A stretch of DNA of 64,000 nt from Steroidobacteraceae bacterium (GCA_019634915.1 JAHCAN010000012.1:1-64000); one strand, 5' to 3'. Counted from the stretch's first letter, positions 36,905 to 47,371 are shown. Notes: a model not told the origin generated them from the sequence alone. A program made the numbers and translations.

Positions 36905-38414
36905 GCTGGCGCAGGCGCCGGCATCGCCACTGCCGCCGGCGTTGGCACCGGCATTGGCACCGGCACGGGCAGGGGCGCAGGCACGGGGACGGATACCGCG
37001 ATCGCGATGCGCGTCGCCGCTGCTCGCGGCCGCTGCACTCGCAGCCACTGCGCTCACTGCCGCGGATGCGGGCGCCGCGGCCCTGCCGGACGGCTACCTG
37101 CGCGGCCTGCGTGCGGCGGGCATCGCGGAGGGCGCCGCGAGCGCGGTCGTGGTCCCGCTCGACGGCCGCGGTCTCGAGGCCGCGCTCAATCGCGACGTGC
37201 CGCGCAATCCCGCCTCGACGATGAAACTGCTGACGACTTATGCCGCGCTGCGCACGCTCGGGCCGGCCTATGCCTGGCATACCGACATCGCGCTGCTCGG
37301 GCAGCGCGACGGTGACGTCGTGCTCGGCGATCTCGCGGTGCGCGGCGGCGGTGATCCGGCGCTGGTCGTCGAGCAGCTGTGGCTGCTGGTGCAGAAAGTG
37401 CGCGGCCTTGGCATCCGCGAGATCCGCGGCGACCTGGTGCTCGACCGCAGCGCCTTCCAGCTGCCCCCGCACGACAGCGGCGCGTTCGACGGCGACGCGC
37501 TGCGCAGCTACAACGTCGGCCCCGACGCGCTGCTGCTCAATTACAAATCGGTCGTCTACGGCTTCGTGCCGGATCCGGCGGCCAACACGGTGCGTCTGAC
37601 GATCCTGCCGCCGCTCGCCGGCTCGAAGGCGCCGGCCACCGTGAGCGCGTCGGCCGGTGCCTGCGGCGACTGGCGCGGCAAGTTGCGCGCCGACTTCTCG
37701 CGGCCGTTCGCGCCGGTGTTCCGCGGCAGCTTTCCGCTCGCCTGCGGCGAGCGCAACTGGAGCCTGAGCCCGATCGAGCCGACCGCGTACTTCGGCGCGG
37801 TGTTCCGCGCGCTGTGGGAATCGAGCGGCGGCAGCTGGAGCGGCAAGCCGCGCGAGGGCGTCGCGCCCGCAGGCACGCCGCTGCTTGCCGTGCACGTCTC
37901 GAAGCCGCTGTCGGAAGTCGTGCGCGACATCAACAAGTACAGCAACAACGTGATGGCCCAGCACGTCTACCTGACCTTCGGTGCCGAGCGGCTCGGCTGG
38001 CCGGCGAGCTTCGCTCGCTCGGAAACGGCGATGCGCGGCTGGCTGGCCGAGGCGGGGCTCCCGCTGCCGGGGCTCGTACTCGAGAACGGCGCGGGCCTGT
38101 CGCGCATCGAGCGCATCAGCGCCGGCGGCCTCGCGGCATTGCTCGTCGATGCGTACCGCAGTCCGGTGATGGCCGAGCTGATGGCGTCGCTGCCGGTGGC
38201 GGGTGTCGATGGCACCGCGACGCGGCGCAAGGGCGCGAGCGGCGTCGCGCACCTGAAGACGGGCCTGCTGAACGACGTGCGGGCGATCGCCGGTTATGTG
38301 CTCGCCGACAGCGGCCGCCGCTACGTCGTCGTCGCGATCGTCAACGATGCCCGTGCGGGCGGCGCGCAGGCCGCGCACGATGCGCTGCTCGAGTGGGTGC
38401 GCCGCGAGGGCTGA
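36897..38414 (+). CDS. dacB: D-alanyl-D-alanine carboxypeptidase/endopeptidase (PBP4 type)
   Basis: A 505-aa periplasmic peptidase S13. Active-site motifs are S-T-M-K (about 106), Y-S-N-N as the SxN motif and K-T-G (about 456). The large inserted domain between the first two motifs is the PBP4 hallmark. An alanine/proline-rich leader and a hydrophobic stretch at about 43-60 act as an export signal. The leader is longer than usual, so an internal start is possible. It trims or opens peptidoglycan cross-links. Confidence 0.93.
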   Translation: MPELAQAPASPLPPALAPALAPARAGAQARGRIPRSRCASPLLAAAALAATALTAADAGAAALPDGYLRGLRAAGIAEGAASAVVVPLDGRGLEAALNRDVPRNPASTMKLLTTYAALRTLGPAYAWHTDIALLGQRDGDVVLGDLAVRGGGDPALVVEQLWLLVQKVRGLGIREIRGDLVLDRSAFQLPPHDSGAFDGDALRSYNVGPDALLLNYKSVVYGFVPDPAANTVRLTILPPLAGSKAPATVSASAGACGDWRGKLRADFSRPFAPVFRGSFPLACGERNWSLSPIEPTAYFGAVFRALWESSGGSWSGKPREGVAPAGTPLLAVHVSKPLSEVVRDINKYSNNVMAQHVYLTFGAERLGWPASFARSETAMRGWLAEAGLPLPGLVLENGAGLSRIERISAGGLAALLVDAYRSPVMAELMASLPVAGVDGTATRRKGASGVAHLKTGLLNDVRAIAGYVLADSGRRYVVVAIVNDARAGGAQAAHDALLEWVRREG

Positions 38415-38418
38415 GGCC

Positions 38419-39651
38419 TCAAGTGAACAGGTTCAGGAACACCGTGATGATCAGCGCGTTCGTGAAGTCGATGAAGAACGTGCCGACCAGCGGCGCGACG
38501 AGGAATGCGCGCGGCGCCGGCCCGAAGCGCTCGACCAGCGTGCGCATCACCGCCATCGCGTTCGCGGTCGTGCCGAGCATGAAGCCGACGAAGCCGCCAC
38601 CCATCACCGCGGCGTCGTAGTCGCGGCCCATCAGCCAGAACACGGGCAGGCAGGCGAGCGCCACCAGCACGATCTGCGCAGCGAGGATCGTCAGCAGCGG
38701 CAGCGCGAGACCCGCGAGCTGGGTCAGGTCGAGCGTCATCAGCGCCATCACCAGGAACAGCGACAGCGTGATCGCGCCGAGCGTGTCGATCGTGCGATGC
38801 GAGAGGCCGAACAGCGCGGTGTAATCGTCGATGCCGCGGATCGCGGCCGCGGCGACCATCGCGCCGATGTAGGAGGGCAGCGTGAGGCCGGTCGCGCCGA
38901 TCAGCGCGCTGATCCATTCGCCGATCCACATCGCGACCAGCACGATCACCACCGTCTTGAGCGCCGTGTAGGCCTCGACGGATTCGTCGTCGAGATCGTC
39001 GGGCGAGGGCGCGGCGGCCTCCTCCACGGCCTGCACGGCATCCGCGCCCGCGGCGACGCCGGCGTCGGCCGTGCGCTGGCGCGGTCCGGGCACGCGATAG
39101 CGCTCGATCAGGTGAGTGGCGATCGGCCCGCCAACGAGCCCGCCCAGCACGATGCCCGCCATCGCGACCGCGATCGCGATCGCGGCGGCGCCCTCGATGC
39201 CCGCCTGTTCGAACAGCGGCGCGAACGCCAGTCCGGTCGCCGGCCCGCCGGTCAGCGTGACCGAGCCGGCGAGCACGCCGAACAGCGGCGGCTGGTCGAA
39301 CAGCACCGCGACGCCTGCGCCGAGCAGGTTCTGCAATATCGCGAACACGGTGCCGATCGCGAGGAAGATGGCCACCTGCGGCCCGCCGATGCGCAGCAGC
39401 TTCAGGCTCGCCGCGAAACCGATCGAGGTGAAGAACGCGACCATCAGCGGACGCTGCAGCGTCGCGTCGAACTCCGGTGCCGGCAGGCCCTGCCAGCGCA
39501 CGATCAGGATCGCCACCGAGACGATCAGGCCGCCGAGCACCGGGGCCGGCATGTTGAGGCGCGCGAGCAGCGGGAACAGCCGCCGCAGGCCATAGCCGAG
39601 GAAGAGGGCAATGCCGGCGAAGGCGACGGTCTGGATCAGGTCGAGCTTCAT
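38419..39651 (-). CDS. gltS: Sodium/glutamate symporter
   Basis: A 410-aa inner-membrane transporter with 10-12 hydrophobic helices. The GltS signature T-L-T-G-G-P-A-T-G-L-A is in the first half, with a matching G-G-G-F-V-G-F in the second (inverted repeat topology). A hydrophilic loop at about 195-225 separates the halves. It imports glutamate with Na+. It is convergent with dacB, 4 bp apart. Confidence 0.95.
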   Translation of the reverse strand: MKLDLIQTVAFAGIALFLGYGLRRLFPLLARLNMPAPVLGGLIVSVAILIVRWQGLPAPEFDATLQRPLMVAFFTSIGFAASLKLLRIGGPQVAIFLAIGTVFAILQNLLGAGVAVLFDQPPLFGVLAGSVTLTGGPATGLAFAPLFEQAGIEGAAAIAIAVAMAGIVLGGLVGGPIATHLIERYRVPGPRQRTADAGVAAGADAVQAVEEAAAPSPDDLDDESVEAYTALKTVVIVLVAMWIGEWISALIGATGLTLPSYIGAMVAAAAIRGIDDYTALFGLSHRTIDTLGAITLSLFLVMALMTLDLTQLAGLALPLLTILAAQIVLVALACLPVFWLMGRDYDAAVMGGGFVGFMLGTTANAMAVMRTLVERFGPAPRAFLVAPLVGTFFIDFTNALIITVFLNLFT

Positions 39652-39675
39652 GGGCGAAGGATAACGGCTCGCGCC

Positions 39676-40854
39676 TCAGCCGAGCAGGGATTCGCGGCGA
39701 TAGAGCCGCCCGGCGAGCCAGGCGAGCGCCACGCCGAGCGCGAGGCTCGCCGTGACCGACACGAGCACCTGCGCCGGCGTGATCGCATCGCCGCGCAGCA
39801 GCGCCGTGATCAGGAAATGCTGGCCGAGGGACGGCACCGCCATCAGGCCGAGGCTCGGCTGCCAGTCGGCGAGCCCGACGAACACCAGCGGCAGCGTCGG
39901 CACGAGCATCACGACACCGAGCCAGGTCTGCGCCTCGCGGTAGCTGTGCGTGAACGAGGCGACCACGGTCAGCAGGCCGGCCGCCGCGAGCGACAGCGGT
40001 GCGGTCGCGAGGATGATCCTGACGACGACCCCGGCGTCGAGCCGCGCGGTCATGCCGAAGTTCTCGAGCGCGACGTAGCGCAGCGCGACCGCGCAGGCGA
40101 TCACCGTCAGCGCGAGCGACAGCAGCATGAAAGTCGCGGCCGCGAGGATCTTGCCGTAGATCAGGTGCTCGCGCGGCACCGGCGTCGTCAGCAGCGGCTC
40201 GAGCGAGTGGCGCTCGCGTTCGCCGGCGGTCGCGTCGATCGCGAGGTACAGCCCACCGAGGATCATCGCGAGCAGCACGAGATAGCTCAGCATGCCGAGC
40301 ACGGTCACCGAGCGGCTCTGCGGCGTCGACACGTCGATGTCCTGCACGACGAACGGCGTGGTGAGCAGCGGGTCGACGCCGCGCGCGAGCACCCGCAGCC
40401 GCCCGATGCTCGCACCGTACTGCGCGACCAGCAGCTTCGTGCGCGCGACGCCGTGATCGCTGCGGCTGCCCGAGGCATCGCTGTAGAGCTGCAGCGCCGC
40501 CGGTCGCGCCGCCGCCAGCCGCGTGCCGAACTCCTCCGGAATGGCGAGCACCAGCGGCCAGGTGCGCGCCTGCACGGCGCGTCGTGTCGCCTCGTCGTCG
40601 AGCGTCACGCGCGTCACGATCACGTTGCGCGCCTCGAGGAAGGCGATCAGGTTCGGCGCGCGCTCGGCGTGGCGCACCGCGATCTCGAGCCGCCGGTCGG
40701 CCTCGTCGGCCGTGCGGTGCACGAGGAACTGCAGCGACGCGGCGAGGATCAGCGGGCCGAACAGCGGCCCGAAGATCAGCGCCGAGAGCAGCGTGCGCCG
40801 GTCGCGCAGGTTCTCGCGCACTTCCTTGCGCCACACGGTGGCGATCGCGCGCAT
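39676..40854 (-). CDS. ABC transporter permease, NatB/ABC-2 type
   Basis: A 392-aa membrane protein. One N-terminal helix is followed by a long extracytoplasmic domain (about 40-175) and then 5-6 helices, the layout of NatB-like permeases. The start motif W-R-K-E-V-R-E-N-L-R-D-R-R-T is typical. It overlaps the upstream ATPase gene by one base (TGATG). NatAB exports Na+ in Bacillus, but the substrate here is unproven. Confidence 0.9.
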   Translation of the reverse strand: MRAIATVWRKEVRENLRDRRTLLSALIFGPLFGPLILAASLQFLVHRTADEADRRLEIAVRHAERAPNLIAFLEARNVIVTRVTLDDEATRRAVQARTWPLVLAIPEEFGTRLAAARPAALQLYSDASGSRSDHGVARTKLLVAQYGASIGRLRVLARGVDPLLTTPFVVQDIDVSTPQSRSVTVLGMLSYLVLLAMILGGLYLAIDATAGERERHSLEPLLTTPVPREHLIYGKILAAATFMLLSLALTVIACAVALRYVALENFGMTARLDAGVVVRIILATAPLSLAAAGLLTVVASFTHSYREAQTWLGVVMLVPTLPLVFVGLADWQPSLGLMAVPSLGQHFLITALLRGDAITPAQVLVSVTASLALGVALAWLAGRLYRRESLLG

Positions 40855-41585
40855 CAGCCGAGCCCCTCCGCGGTGCCGATCAGCGCGACGAAGGCATCCT
40901 CGAGCGAATCACAGCCGGTCAGCTCGCGCAGCTCGTCCGGCGAGCCTTGCGCTGCGACCTGGCCGTGCGCCAGCACGATGACCGTGTCGCAGAGCGCCGA
41001 GACCTCCTGCATCACGTGGGTCGAAAACAGCACGCAGTGGCCGGCGTCACGCAGCCGGCGCAGCAGCACGCGCAGGTTGCGCACCGCCATCACGTCGAGG
41101 CCGTTGGTCGGCTCGTCGAGCAGCACGTTGCGCGGGCTGTGCACGAGTGCGCGGGCGAGCGCGGTCTTGATGCGCTGGCCCTGCGAATACCCCTTCGCGC
41201 GCCGCGCGGCGAAGGCGCCCATCTCGAGCCATTCGATCAGCTCGTCGGCGCGCCGCGTGCGCGCCGCGCGCGGCATGCCGTGCAGCTCGGCGAAATAGAG
41301 GATGTTCTCGCGCGCGCTCAGATGTGGGTAGAGGCCCGAATCGTGCGTCAGCACGCCGAGGCGCCGGCGTGCCTCGAGCGGCTCGCGCACGGCGTGCGCG
41401 CCGTCGATCCACGCATCGCCGGCGTCGGGCGTGAGCACCGTGCACAGCATGCGCAGCGTGGTCGATTTGCCGGCGCCGTTCGGGCCGAGCAGGCCGGTGA
41501 TCGCGCCATCCTCGGCCTGCAGGCTGACGCCGCGCACGGCCTCGATGCCGTCGAAGCTCTTCGTCAGCTGCTCGGCGCGGATCAC
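40854..41585 (-). CDS. ABC transporter ATP-binding protein, NatA-like
   Basis: A 243-aa ABC ATPase. Walker A is G-P-N-G-A-G-K-S-T, the signature is Y-S-Q-G-Q instead of LSGGQ (as in NatA relatives), Walker B is V-L-L-D-E-P-T-N-G-L-D, and the switch H is S-T-H-V-M. It pairs with the permease directly downstream. Confidence 0.94.
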   Translation of the reverse strand: MIRAEQLTKSFDGIEAVRGVSLQAEDGAITGLLGPNGAGKSTTLRMLCTVLTPDAGDAWIDGAHAVREPLEARRRLGVLTHDSGLYPHLSARENILYFAELHGMPRAARTRRADELIEWLEMGAFAARRAKGYSQGQRIKTALARALVHSPRNVLLDEPTNGLDVMAVRNLRVLLRRLRDAGHCVLFSTHVMQEVSALCDTVIVLAHGQVAAQGSPDELRELTGCDSLEDAFVALIGTAEGLG

Positions 41586-41595
41586 GGCAACCCCC

Positions 41596-43053
41596 TCACG
41601 GCGGTGGCCCCGCGAGAGTGGTGAAGAACGGCATCGGGCGCACGCGCGCGACGCAGCTCGTGTCGAGGCCCTCGGTCGTGCCGCGCTCGAGGAAGCTCGC
41701 GATCAGCCGGTCGACGCACGGCGCGCCGATCTGCCCGTGGCCCATGCCGTCGATCACGACGTGCAGTGCGTGGCGCAGGCCTGCGGCCGCCAGCGCGCCG
41801 TCGGCGGGCGGTGTGACCGGGTCCGCGCCGCCCGACAGCAGCAGCGTCGGCACGCTGCTGCCGAGCGGCTGGTGCAGGTCGTCGTCGGCCATGCCGCGCG
41901 GCCACTCGCGGCACAGTGTCTCGAGACCGTCCAGCTGCAACGTGCCGATGAACGTGGCGGCGAGCGCCGTGCGATCGGCGCGCGCTGCGCCGAACCACGG
42001 CGCGTCCTCGGCGCACACGACGCTGTGGTGCATGCCATAGGCGAGCTGGTCGTTCAGCGTGTCGCTCATCAGCAGGTACTGGCTCGCGAGCGGCACGAAG
42101 TTGCGGTGCATGTGCGCCTCGTTGAGCGCGAGCGGCAGCAGCGCCGCCTGCTCCGCGCTGTAGGTCGACAGGCGCAGCACCGTCGCGAAGTGCGCCGCGC
42201 CGAATTCGAACGCGACGCGCTCGCCGGTGCGCGGCGCGGCGAGCAGCACGCCGGCGGGGGCGCTTTCGAGCTGCGTGCGCAGCGCGCGATAGTGCACGAC
42301 CGGATCGCCGAAGGCGCTGCGGCAGGCCTCGTCCCCATTGCAGCGGGCGAGTACCTGGCCGAGCGCGGCTTGCGCATCGATCGCGAGGCGCGGTCCGAGG
42401 ATGCGCTGCGGCGGCACCACGCCGTCGAGGATCGCCGTACGCACCTGGGCGCCGTGGTGGCGCATGTACTGCTGCGCGACGCGCGTGCCGTAGGAGACGC
42501 CGTACAGGTCGATCTGCCCGAGGCCGAGTGCGTGGCGCACGGCCTCGAGGTCGCGCACCGCGGCGCCGGTCGTGTACTCGCGCACATCGGCGTGCGCCGC
42601 GACTTCGGCGAGGCAGTGCCGCGTCATCGCGACCACCTCCCCCTCGCCGCCGGCGCCGAGCAGTGCCTCGTCGTCGAACGCGCAGCGCAATGCGTTCGAG
42701 CGGCCGGTGCCGCGCTGGTCGACGAGCACGATGTCGCGCTCGCGGTTGACGCGCGCGAAGGCCGGCGCGACCGCGGCGTAGAACTCGCTCGCGGCGGCTC
42801 CCGGGCCGCCGGCGAGCACGAACAGCGGATCCGGCGCCTTGCGTGCGCTGATCGCCGGGACGCGGGCGATGAACAGCTCGATCTGGTGGCCGCCGGGGCG
42901 CTCGGCGCTCTCGGGCACGCTGAGCGTCGTGCATTCGGCCGCGACGGTGGCGATGCCGGCCGGATGCGTGATCTGGCAGGGGCGGAACTCGAGCGCCTGC
43001 GCACCGCAGGCCCAGAGGCCGAGCCCCAGCCAGGGCAGGAGGGAAAATCGCAA
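41596..43053 (-). CDS. Exported alpha/beta hydrolase, TAP/proline-aminopeptidase-like
   Basis: A protein of about 485 aa. An export signal (L-L-P-W-L-G-L-G-L-W-A-C-G-A-Q-A) precedes an alpha/beta hydrolase fold: oxyanion segment A-G-G-P-G-A, V-D-Q-R-G-T-G-R-S, nucleophile elbow G-V-S-Y-G-T-R (serine), and late D and H (G-G-A-D-P-V-T and D-G-M-G-H-G). Relatives release N-terminal di/tripeptides. TTG 43053 is proposed as start because the signal peptide begins there with a G-rich site upstream. The open frame runs to 43197 but looks non-coding. Confidence 0.85.
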   Translation of the reverse strand: MRFSLLPWLGLGLWACGAQALEFRPCQITHPAGIATVAAECTTLSVPESAERPGGHQIELFIARVPAISARKAPDPLFVLAGGPGAAASEFYAAVAPAFARVNRERDIVLVDQRGTGRSNALRCAFDDEALLGAGGEGEVVAMTRHCLAEVAAHADVREYTTGAAVRDLEAVRHALGLGQIDLYGVSYGTRVAQQYMRHHGAQVRTAILDGVVPPQRILGPRLAIDAQAALGQVLARCNGDEACRSAFGDPVVHYRALRTQLESAPAGVLLAAPRTGERVAFEFGAAHFATVLRLSTYSAEQAALLPLALNEAHMHRNFVPLASQYLLMSDTLNDQLAYGMHHSVVCAEDAPWFGAARADRTALAATFIGTLQLDGLETLCREWPRGMADDDLHQPLGSSVPTLLLSGGADPVTPPADGALAAAGLRHALHVVIDGMGHGQIGAPCVDRLIASFLERGTTEGLDTSCVARVRPMPFFTTLAGPPP

Positions 43054-43205
43054 GCTGTCGCCCCCGTCCGTGATGCCGCCGAGAGTCGGAATATGACTGA
43101 CGGGCTGCGCCGCTGCCACACGAAGCGGCGGGCTGTCGCCGGCCGGGAGCGCGCCGTACAATACGCGCCCTTTTTCAAGCCCTTGATGCGCCAGCAATTA
43201 CTTCC

Positions 43206-45041
43206 GTGCGACACCCGGATTCCTTCGACGTCATCGTGATCGGCGGCGGCCACGCCGGCACCGAGGCCGCGCTCGCCGCGGCCCGCATGGGCCGGCGCAC
43301 GCTGCTGCTGACGCAGAGCCTCGAGACGCTTGGCGCGATGAGCTGCAACCCGGCGATCGGCGGCATCGGCAAGGGACATCTCGTACGCGAGATCGACGCG
43401 CTCGGTGGCGCGATGGCGCGCGCGATCGATCGCGCCGGCATCCAGTTCCGCACGCTGAACGCGAGCAAGGGCCCCGCCGTGCGCGCGACGCGCGCCCAGG
43501 CCGATCGCGTGCTCTATCGCCGCCAGATCCGCGCGTTGCTCGAGAACCAGCCGAATCTCGCGCTGTTCCAGCAGGAGGCCGGCGATCTGGTCGTCGAAGG
43601 CGGGCGCGTGCGCGGCGTCGTCACGGTCTCCGGCATCGTGTTCGAGGCGCGGGCCGTCGTGCTGACCGTGGGCACCTTCCTCGGCGGGCGCATCCACGTC
43701 GGGCTCGAGCAGCACCAGGGCGGGCGCGCCGGCGATCCGCCGTCGAATCGTCTCGCCGCGCGGCTGCGCGAGCTGCCGTTTCGCGTCGGGCGGCTGAAGA
43801 CCGGCACGCCGCCGCGCATCGACGGGCGCACGATCGACTTCGCGCGCCTCGCCGAACAGTGGAGCGACGAGCCGGCACCGGTGTTCTCGTTCCTCGGCCG
43901 CGCGGGCGAGCATCCCGCGCAGCGGCCGTGCCATATCACCGCGACCAACGAGCGCACGCACGAGCTGATCCGCGCGGCGACCGATCGCTCGCCGATGTTC
44001 ACCGGCGTGATCGAAGGCGTGGGGCCGCGCTACTGCCCGTCGGTCGAAGACAAGGTGTTCCGCTTCGCCGGCAAGAGCTCGCACCAGATCTTCCTCGAGC
44101 CCGAGGGGCTCGATACGCACGAGGTCTACCCGAACGGCATCTCGACCAGCCTGCCGTTCGACGTGCAGCTCGCCTTCGTGCGCACGATCGCCGGGCTCGA
44201 GCGCGCGCACCTGACGCGCCCCGGCTACGCGATCGAATACGACTACTTCGATCCGCGCGATCTCGCCCCGTCGCTCGAGACGAAGGCGCTCGCGGGCCTG
44301 TATTTCGCCGGCCAGATCAACGGCACGACCGGCTACGAGGAGGCCGCCGCGCAGGGCCTCGTCGCCGGCATCAATGCGGCGCGCGCAGTGCGTGACGAGG
44401 CGCCGTGGCAGCCGAAGCGCCACGAGGCCTATCTCGGTGTGCTGATCGACGACCTGGTCACGCGCGGCGTGACCGAGCCATACCGCATGTTCACGAGCCG
44501 TGCCGAGCACCGCCTGCTGCTGCGCGAGGACAATGCCGACCTGCGCCTGACGCCGCTTGGCCGCGAGTTCGGGCTCATCGACGATCAGCGCTGGGCCTTC
44601 TTCGAGGCCAAGCGCGCGGCGACCGACGCCGAGGTCGCACGGCTCGAGCGCACGCGCGTGCGCGGCGCCAGCGCGATGGAGCTGCTGCGCCGCCCCGAGG
44701 TCAGCTACGCGAGCCTGATCGGGTCGATCGGCGCGCCCGACCTCGGCGACGACCAGCGGCTCGCGCGCGAGGTGGCCACGCAGGTCAGCGTGCGCGCGAA
44801 GTACGCGGGCTATATCGAACGCCAGCACGCCGAGATCGAGCGCCAGCGAGCGAGCGAGGACCTGCAACTGCCCGCCGGGCTCGACTATCGCGCGATCGGC
44901 GGGCTGTCGAACGAAGTGCGTCAGCGTCTCGTCGAAGTGCGTCCGGCGACGCTCGGCCAGGCCGCGCGCGTGCCGGGCGTGACGCCGGCCGCGGTCTCGA
45001 TCCTGCTGATCCATCTGAAGCGGCATGGCCGCGCGGCCTGA
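43206..45041 (+). CDS. mnmG: tRNA uridine-5-carboxymethylaminomethyl modification enzyme MnmG (GidA)
   Basis: A 611-aa FAD protein that forms the MnmEG complex with MnmE for wobble-U34 modification. [10 protein letters not shown] is the FAD motif. [12 protein letters not shown] and [16 protein letters not shown] are family signatures. The C-terminal helical domain that docks MnmE is complete. The start is GTG 43206. The gene is followed by an OppA-like gene overlapping by 17 bp rather than by rsmG, the common neighbour. Confidence 0.96.
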   Translation: MRHPDSFDVIVIGGGHAGTEAALAAARMGRRTLLLTQSLETLGAMSCNPAIGGIGKGHLVREIDALGGAMARAIDRAGIQFRTLNASKGPAVRATRAQADRVLYRRQIRALLENQPNLALFQQEAGDLVVEGGRVRGVVTVSGIVFEARAVVLTVGTFLGGRIHVGLEQHQGGRAGDPPSNRLAARLRELPFRVGRLKTGTPPRIDGRTIDFARLAEQWSDEPAPVFSFLGRAGEHPAQRPCHITATNERTHELIRAATDRSPMFTGVIEGVGPRYCPSVEDKVFRFAGKSSHQIFLEPEGLDTHEVYPNGISTSLPFDVQLAFVRTIAGLERAHLTRPGYAIEYDYFDPRDLAPSLETKALAGLYFAGQINGTTGYEEAAAQGLVAGINAARAVRDEAPWQPKRHEAYLGVLIDDLVTRGVTEPYRMFTSRAEHRLLLREDNADLRLTPLGREFGLIDDQRWAFFEAKRAATDAEVARLERTRVRGASAMELLRRPEVSYASLIGSIGAPDLGDDQRLAREVATQVSVRAKYAGYIERQHAEIERQRASEDLQLPAGLDYRAIGGLSNEVRQRLVEVRPATLGQAARVPGVTPAAVSILLIHLKRHGRAA

Positions 45042-46668
45042 CGCGCGCGCGCGCGCGGCCCTGCCCCGCGCCGCGCTGCTGCTCGCCGCGCTCGCGAGCC
45101 TTGCCGGGCTCGCGGTCCTCGCGGGCTGCGCGCCGTCGCCGCCATCGACGGCGAACATCCTGCTGCGCGGCAATGGTCCCGAGCCCGACTCGCTCGATCC
45201 GCAGAAGGCGCGCTCGGTCGAGTCGCACGTCGTGCTGCGCGATCTCTACGAGTGCCTGACCGCGCTCGCGCCGGACGCGAGCCCCGCGCCGGGCGTCGCC
45301 GAGTCCTGGGAGGTCAGTGCCGATGGACTCCGCTATACGTTTCATTTAAGAGACAATGCGCGTTGGTCCAATGGCGATCGTGTCACCAGCGATGACTTCG
45401 TCTTCGCCCTGCGTCGCCTGGTCGATCCGGCCACCGCTTCGCAATACGCGCAGCTGATCGATGTGGTCGCGCAGGCGACCGCGATCGTCGCGGGGCGCGC
45501 CGCGCCCGAGAGCCTGGGCGTCAGCGCGCCGGACGAGACGACAGTCGTCGTGCGGCTCGAGTCGCCGGCGCCGTATCTGCCCGGCCTGCTGTCGTTCCCG
45601 TCCACCTGCCCGGTGCATCGGCCGACGCTCGCGAAAGAGGGCGCGCGCTTCACGAAGCCCGGCGTGATGGTCTCGAATGGCGCCTTCCGCCTGACCGAGT
45701 GGGTGCCGGGTTCGCACATCTCGGCGACCCGCAACCATGCGTACTGGAACGACGCGGCGACCCGCCTCGACGGCGTGAAGTACCTGCAGATTCCCGACGA
45801 GAGCGCCGAGTTCACGCGCTACCGCGCCGGCGACCTGCATGTGACCGCGGTCGTGCCGCGCGGCCAGTACGACCTGATCCGGCGCGACTATGCCGCGCAG
45901 CTGCACATCGCGCCGCAGCTCGGGACCTATTACTACGGCTTCGCGCTCGATCGCGCGCCGTTCAGGGATGCGCCGGGGTTGCGGCGCGCGCTGTCGCTCG
46001 TCATCGACCGCGAGCGTCTCGCCGACCTCGTGCTGCGGGTCGGCGAGCTGCCGGCCTACGGCTGGGTCCCGCCCGGCGTGCACGACTACAGCCCGCAGCG
46101 CTTCGACTACGCCGGCCGGCCGATGAGCGAGCGCATCGCCGAGGCGCGGCGCCTCTACGCCGCGGCGGGCTACTCGGCCGCGAAGCCGCTGCGCTTCGAG
46201 CTGCGCTACAACAGCGGTGAGGTGCACGGCCGGCTCGCGGTGGCGATCGCGGCGATGTGGCGGGAGGCGCTCGGCGTCGAAGTGCAGCTCTCGGCGGTCG
46301 AGTTCCGTTCGCTGATGGCCGACATCGACGCACGCGACGTGCAGATGTTCCGCATCAGCTGGGGCGGCGACTACAACGACGCCTATTCCTTCCTGCAGTA
46401 CCTGAAGAGCGACTTCGGCATCAATCTGCCGCGCTACGCCAATCCCGCCTACGACGCGCTGCTCGGGCGCGCGGCGGCGACCGCCGACACCGCCGCGCGG
46501 CGCGCGCTGCTCGAGGAAGCGGAGCGCACGATGCTCGCCGACACGCCGCTGCTGCCGCTCTACTTCTACGTCAACAAGCACCTCGTCAGTCCGCGCGTCG
46601 AGGGGTGGTATGACAACGTGATGAACGTCGTGTACAGCAAGGATCTCGCGCTGCGGGCTTTGCCGTAA
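45025..46668 (+). CDS. Peptide ABC transporter substrate-binding lipoprotein (OppA-like, SBP family 5)
   Basis: A 547-aa extracytoplasmic binding protein. It is a lipoprotein with lipobox L-A-G-C (C35). The domain opens with P-D-S-L-D-P-Q-K-A and contains [14 protein letters not shown] and the C-terminal P-L-Y-F-Y-V-N. It would deliver oligopeptides (or murein peptides) to an ABC permease, but no oppBCDF genes lie nearby. The start overlaps the mnmG end, indicating co-transcription. Confidence 0.92.
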   Translation: MAARPDARARAALPRAALLLAALASLAGLAVLAGCAPSPPSTANILLRGNGPEPDSLDPQKARSVESHVVLRDLYECLTALAPDASPAPGVAESWEVSADGLRYTFHLRDNARWSNGDRVTSDDFVFALRRLVDPATASQYAQLIDVVAQATAIVAGRAAPESLGVSAPDETTVVVRLESPAPYLPGLLSFPSTCPVHRPTLAKEGARFTKPGVMVSNGAFRLTEWVPGSHISATRNHAYWNDAATRLDGVKYLQIPDESAEFTRYRAGDLHVTAVVPRGQYDLIRRDYAAQLHIAPQLGTYYYGFALDRAPFRDAPGLRRALSLVIDRERLADLVLRVGELPAYGWVPPGVHDYSPQRFDYAGRPMSERIAEARRLYAAAGYSAAKPLRFELRYNSGEVHGRLAVAIAAMWREALGVEVQLSAVEFRSLMADIDARDVQMFRISWGGDYNDAYSFLQYLKSDFGINLPRYANPAYDALLGRAAATADTAARRALLEEAERTMLADTPLLPLYFYVNKHLVSPRVEGWYDNVMNVVYSKDLALRALP

Positions 46669-46681
46669 CCCCTCACGCGCG

Positions 46682-46874
46682 AGGGCCGTCTCCAGCGAGG
46701 CCTCCGCGGACGAGCGGGTCGAGCGCACCGCCTTCGGCGGTGTGCCCTCGCCGCGGCGGCGCCCGGCTGGAATTTGAACTGCGGCAGCAGGACCCTCGCG
46801 GTGCGCCGGGCGCTGCTCGCCGCGGCTCGGCGCTCTCCACGCTCGTCCGCGGAGGCCTCGCTGGAGACGGCCCT
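46682..46874. repeat. Long perfect inverted repeat (35-bp arms)
   Basis: The arm at 46682-46716 is the exact complement of the arm at 46840-46874, with a 123-bp spacer that itself holds hairpins such as GCACCGCC-TTC-GGCGGTGTGC (46725-46745). A further 9-bp inverted repeat, CCTGACACG/CGTGTCAGG, lies at 46872-46880 and 46910-46918. The region separates two convergent genes and could act as a two-way terminator or be a decayed mobile or REP-like unit. No transposase is present. Confidence 0.85.
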
Positions 46875-46929
46875 GACACGTGGGTGGTTGCGGGAGCGCT
46901 CGGGCGCTTCGTGTCAGGTAGTGCGCCTG

Positions 46930-47178
46930 TCAGTACGCGCTCTCGTCGCGCAGTTGATCGATCAGCTCGTTGGTGACGACATTGTCCCGTGACGGAAAGG
47001 CGCGAAAGCCGTAGACCATCCCGAGCTCGCCGGCCGTGCCGGCGATCGTCGCCCTGGCATGCGCGAGCGATTGACGTGCGAGCTCCGAGATGACTTCGCC
47101 GTCTGTCCTGCCTTCGCGCCGCGCACGCTCTCTGGCGGCCTGAAGAACGTCGTCTGCAATGTCGAGCGTTGTGCGCAT
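46930..47178 (-). CDS. VapB-like ribbon-helix-helix antitoxin, no toxin found
   Basis: An 82-aa protein starting M-R-T-T-L-D-I-A-D-D-V-L-Q-A-A, the RHH DNA-binding strand-helix. Then comes R-E-G-R-T-D-G-E-V-I-S-E-L-A, and a C-terminal tail V-T-N-E-L-I-D-Q-L-R-D like that of VapB antitoxins that wrap PIN toxins. The expected PIN-domain gene downstream (below 46930 on this strand) is absent. The structured repeat region lies there instead. Probably an orphan antitoxin left after loss of the toxin. Confidence 0.8.
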   Translation of the reverse strand: MRTTLDIADDVLQAARERARREGRTDGEVISELARQSLAHARATIAGTAGELGMVYGFRAFPSRDNVVTNELIDQLRDESAY

Positions 47179-47371
47179 GCCCTAAATGATAGCGCGCCAA
47201 ATGGGTTTAAAAATATTCAATGCGTGCTGGAAATCTCGATATTGTTTCAAATAAGCGTTGATTAGCAGATAGTCAGCTGCGAAAGGTCACCGGGCACTCG
47301 CTGCCGGCATGGAGACTTCCGTCTTCACGGAATTGGCGATGAAGCACTTCTCGTGCGCCTCGCGCTGCCTG

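Noticed and set aside
38296-41298. A 1000-codon plus-strand open frame across gltS and the ABC genes
   Set aside because: Antisense shadow. The opposite strand holds gltS, natB-like and natA-like genes with clear motifs.
43054-43197. N-terminal extension of the alpha/beta hydrolase up to 43197
   Set aside because: The extension precedes a clear signal peptide and has no family-like sequence, so TTG 43053 fits better.
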